This document shows positions 35,442 to 46,300 of a stretch of 64,000 nt of DNA, piece after piece. The translations under genes were made by a program, and so were the position numbers. The notes under the pieces were generated by a model. The model saw only the letters and a program-made list of their open reading frames with translations. It searched no databases and was not told the origin of the DNA. Each line of letters starts with the position of its first letter. Position 1 is the first letter of the stretch. The DNA comes from an uncultured Granulosicoccaceae bacterium (lineage in GTDB: Bacteria > Pseudomonadota > Gammaproteobacteria > Granulosicoccales > Granulosicoccaceae), in the NCBI GenBank assembly GCA_937957915.1, contig CALGNZ010000118.1, positions 22,659-86,658 of the forward strand, written 5' to 3'.

Positions 35442-36152
35442 TCAAAGCGCACCGATATAAATTGGCTGCGCCAGAACTTCGGATACAGCCTCGATGTTGC
35501 CACCATCCACATCAATCAACTTGCGTAACTGGAAGTAGATCTGTCCCTTGCCGCGGTCGCTGCCGAGCGGAGAGAAGTGGAAAACATCACTATAGGTCTT
35601 CCACTCAGCACCGTTGAACTCGGGGTCGGTGCTGACACGGTAGTGAGTCGGCTTGCCTTTGACATAAGCCAGAAATGAAAAGCCGTCGTCTCCACTGGGA
35701 AAGTAGGATAACGCTGATATCTCCATTGGCCACGTCGCTTCAGTGTCATCACCTTTCGTGATCCCAGGCTTGAGTTCGACCATTTTTAGAGCCCTGCAGC
35801 GCTTGCTCGACAATCCCTCAGTTACCAGTACATCAGTCACGACATTGTCTTTTCTAGGAAAAGTTTGCAGAGCAATTCCACGGAAGTTGCTCTTTGATAC
35901 GGTAATCAAAACAGGCTTTTCAGGCACATTGTCATACAGTGCCACACCAGAAAACGACGTCACACCAGTGCCGTATAGTGACGGGTTGCTTGCCGTTCCC
36001 AGGCACACCGACGCATGGGGCACCGGCAACCCGCTATTGGCATCCAGCACTCGAACACCAATTTTGGCGGCATTGGCGGTCCCCGATACAAGTACACTCA
36101 GTGCGAAGGCAGTAGCCATTGTGCGGGCCACCAAATTACTCAAAGTCATCAT
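35442..36152 (-). CDS. Secreted protein of unknown function with a carboxypeptidase-regulatory-like domain
   Basis: A 236-residue protein. GGAG lies six bases ahead of the ATG at 36152. Signal peptide about 1-28 (AFALSVLVSGTANA before A29). Mature residues 29-110 look like a beta-sandwich 'carboxypeptidase regulatory-like' domain (KIGVRVLDANSGLPVPHASVCLG...), and the rest is beta-rich with conserved-looking stretches FSFLAYVKGKPTHYRV and GKGQIYFQLRKLIDVDGG. No catalytic motif is recognised. Probably periplasmic or secreted. Confidence 0.8.
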   Translation of the reverse strand: MMTLSNLVARTMATAFALSVLVSGTANAAKIGVRVLDANSGLPVPHASVCLGTASNPSLYGTGVTSFSGVALYDNVPEKPVLITVSKSNFRGIALQTFPRKDNVVTDVLVTEGLSSKRCRALKMVELKPGITKGDDTEATWPMEISALSYFPSGDDGFSFLAYVKGKPTHYRVSTDPEFNGAEWKTYSDVFHFSPLGSDRGKGQIYFQLRKLIDVDGGNIEAVSEVLAQPIYIGAL

Positions 36153-36413
36153 TTCGATCTCCTGACTGAAAAACACTCGTTAGCCGAGGTTTGATCGGAT
36201 CATCGTATCGAATTAGAATCAACTCGTCAATATATTGACACACGTTATTGAGTAATTGATTGGAAGTTTCTTGACTGGGTCACACCGGGGGAACCCACAG
36301 GTGAAGGGGCGACGCATGATAAACGGAATAGGCGCGTGTTTCAGCGCTCTATTCTTCAAATTGAACCGCGACCCCGATTATCAAAAAGCCGCACAGCCCT
36401 CAAATGACTGTGA

Positions 36414-36791
36414 TCAAATGACTGGCTTGCTGTCCCCCAGACGCTCAAGCAACTGGCGATAATACTGCGCTCGGCTACCTGTGCAGAGCGTCAGCGATCC
36501 GTCGACCTGGGTCAGCAGCGCAAAAAGCTCCGCAATCAGCGGCTTACGCTTCGCCGGATCAGAGATGTGCTGCAACAGCGATTCGATGTTCCCGATCTGC
36601 TGCCTTTGCGCCACCTCTGGCGGTACAAAGCCGGAATTTTTCAGAATTCGATAGGCGACTCTAAGCGATGGATCGAGTAATTCGTCGGGCTCGGGCTGCA
36701 ACGGCAGGCCTGCTCCTGCAAGATTGTCGAATTCGCCGTCGGATTGGGCTTGTCGAATCCTGGCTTCCGCCAATTGTTCGAGCAGATCCAC
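36414..36791 (-). CDS. DUF1992 family protein (DnaJ-homologue subfamily C member 28-like)
   Basis: A 125-residue protein with the DUF1992 signature at its start: MDLLEQLAEARIRQAQSDGE, then FDNLAGAGLPLQ and AYRILKNSGFVPPEV. The family includes E. coli YhdN and the C-terminal part of DNAJC28, but there is no J domain here and the molecular role is unknown. It follows the MepK-like gene with 8 bases between, so the two are probably one operon. Confidence 0.9.
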   Translation of the reverse strand: MDLLEQLAEARIRQAQSDGEFDNLAGAGLPLQPEPDELLDPSLRVAYRILKNSGFVPPEVAQRQQIGNIESLLQHISDPAKRKPLIAELFALLTQVDGSLTLCTGSRAQYYRQLLERLGDSKPVI

Positions 36792-36799
36792 GGTGTTGA

Positions 36800-37342
36800 C
36801 TACCAGTTTCGAACTGGCCCGGTATCGAGATGAACAAAGTCCGATCTTCGATAGTAACCAACGCCGCCTCGTGCCGCAGCTATCGCCTCGTCACGTAAAA
36901 CACTTGTTGGAACCCCGGGGAACCGGCAGTCGACGGCTCGACCAACCATGTGATAGCTTTTTCGAGCCACGCCATTGGAATGTCTGCGAAGCATTTCGTT
37001 GGTTTTGGCCGATCGGTAGCCAGATATTATTTCAATGGGCTGCTCAATCCCGAATTGCAGGCGCAACTGAAAAAGTGTATCGAGCAGGTTTTCATCAATT
37101 TGATGAGCCTGTTCGGTTCGATGATCGCGAAATAGGTGATTAATACGATCCAGCGCCTGCGGTAAATACTTGCCGTTGGAGTAATACCAGCACTCAAGGC
37201 GCTCTTGCGTATGCAGATTGTGCAGGTAGAGACTTCGACCACTTTTGGCTGTGGCAAGGCTGGGCAAAGCTGTCAAACTCAACGCGACAGGGACATGCCT
37301 TAGAAGAAACTGTCTCTTGTTAACATTGATTGGGGAACCCAC
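36800..37342 (-). CDS. mepK: MepK/YcbK-like murein endopeptidase (DUF882, peptidase M15)
   Basis: A 180-residue zinc peptidase that cuts peptide cross-links in peptidoglycan during wall growth. The start is a GTG at 37342. A signal segment spans about 10-32 (HVPVALSLTALPSLATA) after an Asn-Lys-Arg start. The zinc ligands of the family are present: H131 and D138 in SYHMVGRAVDCR and H171 in DFVHLDTG, with ISGYRSAKTNEMLR (106-119) before them. It is in a two-gene unit with the DUF1992 gene. Confidence 0.9.
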   Translation of the reverse strand: MGSPINVNKRQFLLRHVPVALSLTALPSLATAKSGRSLYLHNLHTQERLECWYYSNGKYLPQALDRINHLFRDHRTEQAHQIDENLLDTLFQLRLQFGIEQPIEIISGYRSAKTNEMLRRHSNGVARKSYHMVGRAVDCRFPGVPTSVLRDEAIAAARGGVGYYRRSDFVHLDTGPVRNW

Positions 37343-37597
37343 TGCCCGGCCTTCATAATACGTCGGAGTCGGCAGTATTGACTGATCAAGCCCCCAAGAT
37401 CAAGACAGCGAGTGGATTTTTACGAACTATACACATTTCGCAGGCAGATTCTGTCAGCGCGACAGTAATGATTGTGACAGAGACCTCGTTTCTATTAGCG
37501 CCGGATAGAACCTTGTTAAGAGTTTTTACCTGGCAGTTTCAGCTTCTGCCATAAGCTGTGCGGCGCAAACGGTGCGGTGCAGATGGAATCGGACAGG

Positions 37598-38176
37598 TTA
37601 GTTACCGCGCGATTGCTGCAACACACGAGTCAATATATCCGACGAGCCACTACGAATCGTTCCGCCCGCTCCTTCATCAAATGCGTCATCTAGATTGCCA
37701 GGCATTGTGATCATGCTCGCCTTGAGCGGCATGGAAACATCCGGTTCAAGATAGTCGGGGCCCGGCTCAACAAACGCCGAGTCGGCCAGAGACAGGTCGG
37801 GCTCTGCCGGGTCACAAACCAGATCAACAGACAGCAGTTCAGAACCCGGAAAAGCGTCATCTCGCCGAGGCTCGTCATAGAGCGCATTAAACCACGTGAG
37901 ATCAAGAGCCGCGGCACCCGACAGGTAGTCAGCTGTGTGGCAAACCGCATCCCTCTGTCGATTTGTATTGCGTCGAAGTTCGTGAATGCTGCTTGAGGTT
38001 ATGTCGGAGAGCTCAGTCAATTGACGTCGAAGGTCGGAGTTTTCCGCAGCTACACGACGCAGCTTCATATCTGAATGGATCCCGCGCAGAATGACCACAG
38101 CAAGTAGCACCATCGTCAGTAAGAAGTGGAGTGCTACCACACCGTCTGATACAAGAATACTGTATACCGTGTTCAT
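37598..38176 (-). CDS. Membrane-anchored protein of unknown function
   Basis: A 192-residue protein from the ATG at 38176 (AGGCGG ahead of it). One membrane helix at about 10-32 (SDGVVALHFLLTMVLLAVVIL) is followed by a short coiled coil (about 37-70, KLRRVAAENSDLRRQLTELSD) and an acidic, probably disordered C-terminal part rich in Asp and Pro. No family recognised. The codon usage and frame are plausible and it is the only long frame here, but its standing as a gene rests on that alone. Confidence 0.6.
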   Translation of the reverse strand: MNTVYSILVSDGVVALHFLLTMVLLAVVILRGIHSDMKLRRVAAENSDLRRQLTELSDITSSSIHELRRNTNRQRDAVCHTADYLSGAAALDLTWFNALYDEPRRDDAFPGSELLSVDLVCDPAEPDLSLADSAFVEPGPDYLEPDVSMPLKASMITMPGNLDDAFDEGAGGTIRSGSSDILTRVLQQSRGN

Positions 38177-38662
38177 AAAAACCGCCTGCGGTTGTTCTCG
38201 AATAAGGAACACAGATACCTGGATTAGCCACGCCTTTATTCCCTAGCGCACAGTGACGGCTACAGCCTGTTTAACTTGAGTTGTGACGTCTCAAGCCTGC
38301 TGTAGCGGATGAATTATTAGGTGGTTTTTGTGGGGCTGGCGGGTATTCCCACCGTGTTGGCCTGGCGACATTAAATCGTCAGCAGCAATCGTCGATACTC
38401 AATCAAGGGGCAATCACTCGTAACAACTATAGTGAGCCGGTTTGTGCATACTCGGCAGAGTCGGGTTGAGCACCGATTGCTTTGCACGGAAATGAGTATC
38501 AGGCCTGTACATTGGACAAGGCGTATCTTCGTCTACCAGTTGTGCAAAACAAATGCCAGCTCTATGAATCGATGCCAGCTTAACGGGCATCTTTCAGGTT
38601 CGCTGGTCGAGCAGTAGAGAAAAACGTGAACACGTTGGGTAAAAAAAGCGTGAGTAAGAAAA
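38177..38662. other. Gene-poor region with a compound hairpin
   Basis: These 486 bases between divergent genes hold no convincing coding frame. The main structure is a two-part hairpin at 38259-38306. The sequence just before the GNAT gene is A-rich. Confidence 0.5.
38259..38306. repeat. Compound inverted repeat (nested hairpin)
   Basis: An outer perfect stem GCTACAG/CTGTAGC (38259-38265, 38300-38306) and an inner stem CTTGAG/CTCAAG (38275-38280, 38290-38295) nest around a 9-base loop. It could be a structured RNA, a terminator-like element without U-run, or a binding site. No partner gene is evident. Confidence 0.4.
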
Positions 38663-39142
38663 ATGAATACAAGAGAAACTGAACTCACACTCGCGCATGT
38701 TGATGACGCTTATAGTGTCGCAAATATGTCTCGCGAAATAATTGAGCACGGCCTGCAATGGAGCTGGACGCCGGAACGTGTCGGTCGCTGCATCCTGTCT
38801 CCCGACATCAATGTCATCACGGCAAAACACGATGGCGAACTCGTCGGTTTCGGGATCATGTTTTACGGCAGCTCAAAAGCACATCTGAACCTGCTTGGCG
38901 TGGATGCCACATGGCGATCTTTAGGCATTGGCCACCGCTTGCTCGGCTGGCTTGAAAAGTGTGCCGTAACGGCCGGACTCGAATGCTGCCAACTCGAACT
39001 GCGAGAGTCCAACCGAAGCGCGCGCAAGTTCTACACTGCGAATGGCTATACTGAAATAGAGCGCGTCAGAGGTTATTACCAGCAACAGGAAAACGCGATC
39101 CGCATGGCGAGAAGCCTGCAGGAAGGCTACTACCTGACCTGA
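38663..39142 (+). CDS. GNAT family N-acetyltransferase (RimI-like)
   Basis: A 159-residue acetyltransferase. The acetyl-CoA pyrophosphate loop is WRSLGIGHRLL (R-x-x-G-x-G) and the C-terminal half NRSARKFYTANGYTEIERVRGYY is close to RimI, which acetylates the N-terminus of ribosomal protein S18. The N-terminal half differs and the true RimI neighbours (tsaB, holD) are absent, so the substrate is open. Confidence 0.85.
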   Translation: MNTRETELTLAHVDDAYSVANMSREIIEHGLQWSWTPERVGRCILSPDINVITAKHDGELVGFGIMFYGSSKAHLNLLGVDATWRSLGIGHRLLGWLEKCAVTAGLECCQLELRESNRSARKFYTANGYTEIERVRGYYQQQENAIRMARSLQEGYYLT

Positions 39143-39258
39143 TGATCAGGGCGCATAAATAGATTACTAGATTTCCAGACCCGCGGGTTATACACGGCTC
39201 CTGCCATATCCCTGGAGCCACGAGCTACTTCGGGCCTTCACTATTTTAACAACCAGCG

Positions 39259-39274
39259 GTGCATCCGGATGCAC
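39259..39274. repeat. Perfect 16-base palindrome between convergent genes
   Basis: GTGCATCCGGATGCAC is self-complementary and sits in the 210-base gap between the converging GNAT and glycerate kinase genes, together with a 6-bp stem GGCTCC/GGAGCC at 39196-39219. Flanking AGC/GCT pairs can extend the stem past one bulge. No U-tract; possibly a Rho-assisted or weak bidirectional terminator. Confidence 0.4.
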
Positions 39275-39352
39275 GCTTAAACCAGAGACTGGCAACGCGG
39301 AGACTGACCACTTGCAGCATTCACACAGCAGCTGCGAATTTTTTATCTGGCG

Positions 39353-40666
39353 CTAATTTTTTCGAGCCTCAGCAGCCTGATCAACACCCAAATCATCAAT
39401 AAGAATCGCTCTAAAATCATTGACATTGGTCAGCGTGGGTCCAGTCATAACCAGTTGATCCAGCGCTTTAAAAAAACTGTAGGCATCATTGTTAGCCAGA
39501 TACGCTTTTGCATCCAGCGACAGGGATTCAGCGCGCTGCAAAGTATTCGGCCCTAGTATCACGCCTGCGTTGTCTTCACTACCATCAATACCGTCTGTAT
39601 CCGCCACAAGCGCAAACACACCTTTACGTGCCGCCAGCTCAACGCACAGCGATAATGCAAATTCAGCGTTACGCCCGCCTCTTCCATTACCCTGAACAGT
39701 GACTGTCGTCTCTCCACCTGAAAGCAATACGCACGGGGCTGGTATCGGTTGCCGATGCCGCAAAACCTGCTTTGCTATTCCTGAATGAACCTTCGCGACT
39801 TCCGACGCCTCGCCTTCAATGCTATCGCCAAGTACCAGTGGCGTGTAGCCAGCCCGACGAGCCACCTCTGCTGCAGCCTCGAGGGATCGTTGCGGTGTAG
39901 CGATCAATACAGATGTGCAATTATCGAAAACAGCCTCATCCGGTTTGGGCGTCTCTTCAATGGCAGCACTCAGATGCTGCACAACCGCCTCGGGCTCGGT
40001 GATCTGATATTTCTGCAAAATCGCCAGCGCGTCTTTGAAAGTAGTGGGGTCCGGCACCGTCGGTCCAGAGGCAATAACATCGAGGTCATCATTCGGGACG
40101 TCTGAAATCAACAGAGTGACAAGCCTGGCTGGGGCGACCGCGCGTGCCAGCTGCCCACCCTTTATTGCGGACAGGTGTTTCCTGACACAATTCATCTCTT
40201 TGATGTTGGCACCGCTGCGCAGCAAGGCCCGATTAATCTGTTGTTTGTTGGCAAGTGTTAACCCTTCCGCGGGCAACGATAACAGCGAAGAGCCTCCCCC
40301 CGAAATCAGGCAAACCACCAAATCATCTGCGGTCAGGCCTGAAACCATATCGACTATGCGCTTCGCAGCCAACTGCCCCGCCTCATCAGGTACCGGGTGC
40401 GACGCGAGCACAATTTCGATGCTCTGACACGCGACTTCGTGGCCATAGCTGGTCACAACCAGCCCGGAAAGCTCATCACCGGACCAGTTTTCCTCGAATG
40501 CACGCGCCATCGCAGCTGAGGCCTTGCCCGCCCCCACCACTAGCGTACGACCTGCAGGCGGAGACGGCATGAATCCGGGCACTATATTCTCGGGCAGGGC
40601 AGCATCCACAGCCGCCGCAAACATCTGTTTCAACAGCTGTTGCTGTTTTGTAGTGTTGGTGTCCAA
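39353..40666 (-). CDS. Glycerate 2-kinase (MOFRL family)
   Basis: Phosphorylates D-glycerate to 2-phosphoglycerate, linking glyoxylate, serine or tartrate breakdown to glycolysis. The motifs of the type-2 glycerate kinases are present: VVGAGKASAAMARAFEE, CLISGGGSSLLSLP, LSGGETTVTVQGNGRGGRNAEFALSL and DTDGIDGSEDNAG (MOFRL domain). Starts are uncertain: the TTG at 40666 follows a GCGGGG stretch and gives the expected short N-terminus (437 residues); a TTG at 40714 would add 16 residues. No glyoxylate carboligase or tartronate reductase genes are adjacent. Confidence 0.9.
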   Translation of the reverse strand: MDTNTTKQQQLLKQMFAAAVDAALPENIVPGFMPSPPAGRTLVVGAGKASAAMARAFEENWSGDELSGLVVTSYGHEVACQSIEIVLASHPVPDEAGQLAAKRIVDMVSGLTADDLVVCLISGGGSSLLSLPAEGLTLANKQQINRALLRSGANIKEMNCVRKHLSAIKGGQLARAVAPARLVTLLISDVPNDDLDVIASGPTVPDPTTFKDALAILQKYQITEPEAVVQHLSAAIEETPKPDEAVFDNCTSVLIATPQRSLEAAAEVARRAGYTPLVLGDSIEGEASEVAKVHSGIAKQVLRHRQPIPAPCVLLSGGETTVTVQGNGRGGRNAEFALSLCVELAARKGVFALVADTDGIDGSEDNAGVILGPNTLQRAESLSLDAKAYLANNDAYSFFKALDQLVMTGPTLTNVNDFRAILIDDLGVDQAAEARKN

Positions 40667-40847
40667 TTTTTGCCCCGCTTTTTCTGCCAGTTTAGCCGCA
40701 TAGACAACAATCAACCAGACTAATCAAAGATCACCGTCGCGCTTAATATGCCGATATGTCGTGTAATCAGACCAGTATTTCAATAGCGACATCAGCAGAT
40801 GCGTTACACTAGGGGATTACCTCCTGGAAGATGGCCTGAAATGTATA

Positions 40848-43214
40848 GTGCCATCCACTAACGCCATGCAAGTCGCCACAAACGCTACCGAACTCTTTAA
40901 CTACCCGCGCTATTGGGCAGAGTGCTTTGGACCCGCGCCATTTTTACCGATGTCGCGCGCCGAGATGGACACACTGGGCTGGGACAGCTGCGACATTATC
41001 GTCGTCACCGGAGACGCCTACGTCGATCACCCGAGTTTTGGCATGGCGATTATTGGCCGCTTGCTGGAAGCCCAGGGATTCCGGGTCGGTATCATCGCGC
41101 AACCCGAATGGCAGTCATCCGAACCATTTGAGGCACTGGGCAAACCGAATCTGTTCTTCGGCGTCACAGCCGGCAACATGGATTCGATGATCAATCGCTA
41201 CACGGCTGACCGAAAAATACGCTCTGACGACGCTTACTCGCCCAATGATGAGGGTGGTTTGCGCCCTGATCGCTGCTCACTGGTGTATGCGCAAAGGTGC
41301 CGAGAGGCATTCAACGACGTGCCAGTTGTGCTGGGTGGTATTGAAGCGTCATTGCGACGAATCGCGCACTACGACTACTGGCAGGACAAAGTACGCCGAT
41401 CCCTGCTGGTTGACTCGAAAGCAGACATCCTGCTGTACGGCAACGCCGAGCGCGCGATTGTCGAAATTGCACACCGCCTCGCTGCGGGTGAAGACATAAA
41501 AGAGATATCTGACATCCGCGGCACGGCGTATATGCTTAAGGATCTACCCGCTGACAAACACATCATCGACTCCAGCAGCATTGACACGCCCGGTGCTGTT
41601 GACAAAATACCCGATCCCTATCAGGACACTACCCAAAACGACAGCAATCAGTCGCAACCGGCTGATGGTAAATTTAAACCCGCCGAAGACAATGCTGATC
41701 AGAAGACTGACAAGAGTACAGGTGGCGCTACCGTTAATTTTGTATCGCGAGCCCAGTTTAAACAGCAGCGCCTCGACGAAATTGCCGAGCGCCGGATCAA
41801 CTCTGTCATCAAACTTCCGGATTTCGAGAAGGTTCGCAAAGATCCGGTTCTGTATGCCCATGCAAACCGGGTATTACATTTGGAAACCAACCCCGGAAAC
41901 GCCCGAGCGCTGGCACAACGCCACGGAAACCGCTATGTGTGGATGAACACCCCGCCGATACCACTGTCGACTGAAGAAATGGACTACGTGTTCGACCTGC
42001 CGTACGCACGCGTTCCACACCCGTCCTATGGCGACGCTCGAATACCCGCCTACGAGATGATTCGGTTCTCCGTCAATATTATGCGAGGCTGCTTTGGCGG
42101 CTGCACTTTTTGTTCAATCACCGAGCACGAAGGCAGAATCATACAAAGCCGTTCTGAAGATTCGATTATTCGCGAGATAGAAGCAATGCGCGACGTGCCT
42201 GGCTTCACCGGCGTTGTATCCGACCTGGGCGGCCCGACTGCCAATATGTATCGACTGGCCTGCAAGTCGAAGACGATAGAAAAATCCTGCCGCAAACCGT
42301 CGTGCGTTTATCCGGACATTTGCCCTAATCTGAACACTGACCACTCGTCACTGATCAGCTTGTATCGCCGTGCGAGACAACTGCCCGGGGTGAAGAAAAT
42401 ACTCATCGGATCCGGCTTGCGATACGACCTCGCGGTACGATCACCCGAGTATGTCGAAGAGCTGGTTACTCATCACGTTGGCGGTTATTTGAAAATAGCG
42501 CCCGAGCACACCGAGCGAGGTCCGCTCGACAAAATGATGAAGCCCGGCATTGGCAGCTATGACAAATTCAAACAGATGTTTGAGAAATACTCAAAGAAAG
42601 CAGGGAAAGAGCAATATCTGATTCCGTATTTTATTGCAGCGCACCCGGGCACGACGAACGAAGACATGATGCATCTTGCGTTATGGTTAAAGCGAAACGG
42701 CTTTCGTGCTGATCAGGTGCAAACTTTCTACCCGTCACCAATGGCCACAGCAACGGCGATGTATCACTCAGGTAAAAACCCGTTGCGCAAGGTGGGGCGA
42801 AACACCGAAGAAGTGGAAACGGTCCGAAAAACACGTCAGCGCAGACTCCACAAGGCGTTTCTTCGCTACCACGATTCCGATAATTGGCCGCTGCTGCGGG
42901 AAGAGCTTAAAAAAATGGGGCGCGCCGACCTGATCGGCAATGGCAAAAAGCACCTCATTCCTCTGTGGCAACCTGACAGAGGTGAGGGCTACAAAAGCCC
43001 GCGACGGAAAAACAGTACTCCTGCCGGCAACAATCTGAAAAAAAACCAGGCCCGCACACAACAACCCGCAAAGGGCACGATATTGACCCAGCACACCGGC
43101 TTGCCTCCCCGACAGCTCTCTGACAACGAGCAGCCCGTCCAGCGCAAAAGCCGAGGCAAGAAAACCACCGCCAGACGCCGCAGCCGGTCTGGTCAAAGCA
43201 GCGGGCGCCTCTGA
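40848..43214 (+). CDS. ygiQ: YgiQ family radical SAM protein
   Basis: A 788-residue radical-SAM protein of unknown reaction, very like E. coli YgiQ from [22 protein letters not shown] onwards. The B12-binding-like N-terminal domain (about 40-180) precedes the radical-SAM core with the 4Fe-4S motif C415-x3-C419-x2-C422 ([10 protein letters not shown]). The C-terminal tail (about 710-788) is basic and low-complexity. A hydrophilic insert at about 250-305 is longer than in enterobacteria. The start is a GTG at 40848; an ATG at 40866 is also possible. Confidence 0.95.
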   Translation: MPSTNAMQVATNATELFNYPRYWAECFGPAPFLPMSRAEMDTLGWDSCDIIVVTGDAYVDHPSFGMAIIGRLLEAQGFRVGIIAQPEWQSSEPFEALGKPNLFFGVTAGNMDSMINRYTADRKIRSDDAYSPNDEGGLRPDRCSLVYAQRCREAFNDVPVVLGGIEASLRRIAHYDYWQDKVRRSLLVDSKADILLYGNAERAIVEIAHRLAAGEDIKEISDIRGTAYMLKDLPADKHIIDSSSIDTPGAVDKIPDPYQDTTQNDSNQSQPADGKFKPAEDNADQKTDKSTGGATVNFVSRAQFKQQRLDEIAERRINSVIKLPDFEKVRKDPVLYAHANRVLHLETNPGNARALAQRHGNRYVWMNTPPIPLSTEEMDYVFDLPYARVPHPSYGDARIPAYEMIRFSVNIMRGCFGGCTFCSITEHEGRIIQSRSEDSIIREIEAMRDVPGFTGVVSDLGGPTANMYRLACKSKTIEKSCRKPSCVYPDICPNLNTDHSSLISLYRRARQLPGVKKILIGSGLRYDLAVRSPEYVEELVTHHVGGYLKIAPEHTERGPLDKMMKPGIGSYDKFKQMFEKYSKKAGKEQYLIPYFIAAHPGTTNEDMMHLALWLKRNGFRADQVQTFYPSPMATATAMYHSGKNPLRKVGRNTEEVETVRKTRQRRLHKAFLRYHDSDNWPLLREELKKMGRADLIGNGKKHLIPLWQPDRGEGYKSPRRKNSTPAGNNLKKNQARTQQPAKGTILTQHTGLPPRQLSDNEQPVQRKSRGKKTTARRRSRSGQSSGRL

Positions 43215-43387
43215 AACATTACTAAACTTACATCTGGCAGCACTGTTGAGAAAAGTCTGCCGGGTCCACTACCAGCGTCAGGTTACAATTCGGTGTGCTG
43301 AGCAGGACGCCGTTCTGATCCACCGTACACTGACCGCACAACTGTTGGTCTCATCAACGTTATTTCACCAACTACCGTGGACCTTAA

Positions 43388-46300
43388 ATGCAAGCCGTTG
43401 CAGATAATTTTCCAATCATCGTTACCGCCGCGTTGCTCTCACTGGCGCTGTGCTGGTGGGGCTTGAGCCACTATGTGATCGCCTCGCGTAACCTCGACCA
43501 GGATCAGGCAGAAAATGCCGAGTCTGACGAGTCGGATTCAAAGGCGTCGAGCAACAGCCAGTTCGCCAGTCGCCAGGCGGTAGAAAGACAGTCACAGTCG
43601 CGCAATAGAATGCTCAAGCGCGGGACCCGCATATCTGCTGAATTAAAGTCAGTTGCGGCGCTGCAAGTACAAATTCGCCAGCGGCGCCAGTTCGAACAGA
43701 ACGCGCACGACACCGCGAGAAGCATGCGGATTAATAACGCGCGGCTCAACATTAATGCAACGATGGAAACGCCGCTTGTTTCAGCTGCCGTTCGCGGCAA
43801 CAAGAAACAGGGCCTTCCTGTTGCAGTAACCGAAAGCCGGTCAGCCAACCAGACTGCCAGCACCACAGTTGATGTGACTGGAAAGCATAACAGGGTGACT
43901 AACGAGAAAGACACTTCAGTTGACTCGCATTTGGCAGGTACTGACAACACCTCAGGGCAAACTAACACCTCTGTCCCCACAGCGGCCACTCCCACCGCTG
44001 CAGCAAGGGACCATGACCACAATCGTGCACGCGACAATAAACCTGTCGCAGCGCAAACTCCCACTACCGTTACCACAAGTGCAGCTACAAGTGCGGCAAC
44101 AAACGCCGCAATAGAAACTACAACACTAAACACAACTACAACCGTCGCTGAAAAGACTACGCCACTGCCAGGAGCGCGACCGGCCATGAAGGCGAGGCCG
44201 GAAAAGATTCACCACGCGACAACGGCCAGTAGTACAAAAATCGCATCGGCAAATAACAAAGCAGCAGAGCGTAATCGAAAAAAACCAGGTGTCGGGCCGG
44301 CCGAGACTTCTGAGCCAAACACACCCAAAGTCGCCGCCTATAAAATGCCCAAAGGCTTTGCTGGTAGTGCAAAGTCACTCAACCCGCTAACAGAGGTTAA
44401 GACCCGCGTTAGCACCGCTGCTGCAAGCGACAGCAATTTCACAAACCAGAATCAAGCCACTGCCAATGCTGACGACACAAAGCAAAAAAGTAGCATAGAT
44501 ACAACAGTAACCACTGCAAATACCGATGGATCGGCTGAAGTGCAAAACCTACAGGGCGCTAACGCACCGGGGATAACAACTCAGTCAGCAAAGATACAAA
44601 ACGCACCGGCACAAGCGTCAGACGCCACCATAGGCATCAAGACACAGTCGCTATCAGCAATTCGCAAATTGCTTGGTGGACAAAAGCAAGGGGCACCGAC
44701 GGAAGACAGTAAAGCAGAGACAAACGCTGATCAAACAGCGCAGGCTGGTGCCAGCCAACCCGACGAACAGAAAGATCAAACACACTCGCAGACTTCTCCT
44801 GCAGCAACGGGCAGCAAACCGTTCGCTCAGGGTTCTGCTGCCCATGCAGATCAAGCCAACCAGACTTCTTCTGCAAACGATAGTAAATCAACAAACTCCA
44901 CTCAAGCTACGCCGGGGTCTGCTGACACTAGAAATACTATAGGCACAAAGCAAACAGCCGAACCGGATACAACTGCAGCACACGCTGGTGAAAAAATAGC
45001 AACCACACTGCACGCCACTGCGAATTCTCAAACCACCGGTTCTGCTGAACTGCAAAAGCCACAGGGTAGCAATACAAAAGGGACACTGACTCAAGAATCA
45101 AACACACAAGACACAGGCTCCGGAACACAGCCACTATCAGCCATACGCAAATTTCTCGGCGGGCAAAAGCCGGTGGCGCAAAAGCAAGGTAACACTTCAG
45201 ATATAAACGCTGATCATTCAGTGCATGCGGATACCAGTCAACACACTGCCAGTCAACGCACAGAAAAAGCAGATGAGACAGGCTCAAAATCAGTAACTGC
45301 AACGCCAGTGGCATTGAAAGGCAATCCACTTGCACAGCAGGGCCCAACAGCCGATCAGGATAGCACCACTGCTGCAAGCGACAACAGATCAGCAAGCCCC
45401 AATCAAGGTTCTCCGGCCTCTACCAGCACCACTGGTGTCGACACTGACTCTGCCATTACACGAGATGCTAGAACCGAAGCTACAAAGCAAACTGCCGAAG
45501 TAGAAGCTTCTTCAGTACGCCCCGATGAAACGACAGTAAACTCAAACCAATCAGCGGCGAATTCACTCGCCGATAGTTCTACTGTGGCCCAACAACATCA
45601 GGGAGCCAATTCGCAAGAAACAAAAGACCAGGAAGCACGGCCACAAGCGACAGGCAATACAACAGGAGTTACACCAGACGCCACCAAAAATGCCAGAACA
45701 AACTCACTCTCCGCGATACGCAAATTTCTTGGTGGTGAAAATCCGGCAGCGGCGGCGGAAGGCACATCACAGCAACGCTCTGATCAACAACGCTCTGATC
45801 AACAAGGCCCTAATCAACATAGCTTTGACCAACAAAGCTCCAATCAACAAGCAGGCACCGATCAACACAAAGAAAAGCCCGGCCTGACCCAGACAGACTC
45901 ACAGTCAGTGGCTTCTGCAGTACCGGAAAGCAAATCGCCTGCACAGCAAATCCCTGCATCGCAAACTGATCAGGCCACCACAGACTCACAACACACTGAT
46001 AACAAAACCGCTGAAGGACATGAAGGACATAGGCCGACTGATGTAAACACGGCTTCTTCTTTGCCTGTCAGTGGCATACCCGGGCACGCTAAAAGTCCGA
46101 AAGACAAAGGCACCTCTTCAAGTATCGGCGCTGCTGATCACAACACCGGGAAGTATCAAACCGCGGCAAAGCAGATGTCGCCGCAACACGAAGCACAATT
46201 ACAATTAAAGACGGCTGATGTCAGAATCGACACGGCAACTGGCACTGGCACTGGCACTGGCACTGGCACTGGCACTGGCACTGGCACTGGCAAGCAAGAT

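Noticed and set aside
43504..44187. 227-codon minus-strand frame rich in Val, Ala and Ser
   Set aside because: It is a frame shadow of the Thr/Ala-rich repeat gene on the other strand; no ribosome site or domain.
46238..46291. Repeat that could look like a CRISPR array
   Set aside because: It is a contiguous 6-base microsatellite in a coding frame with no spacers.
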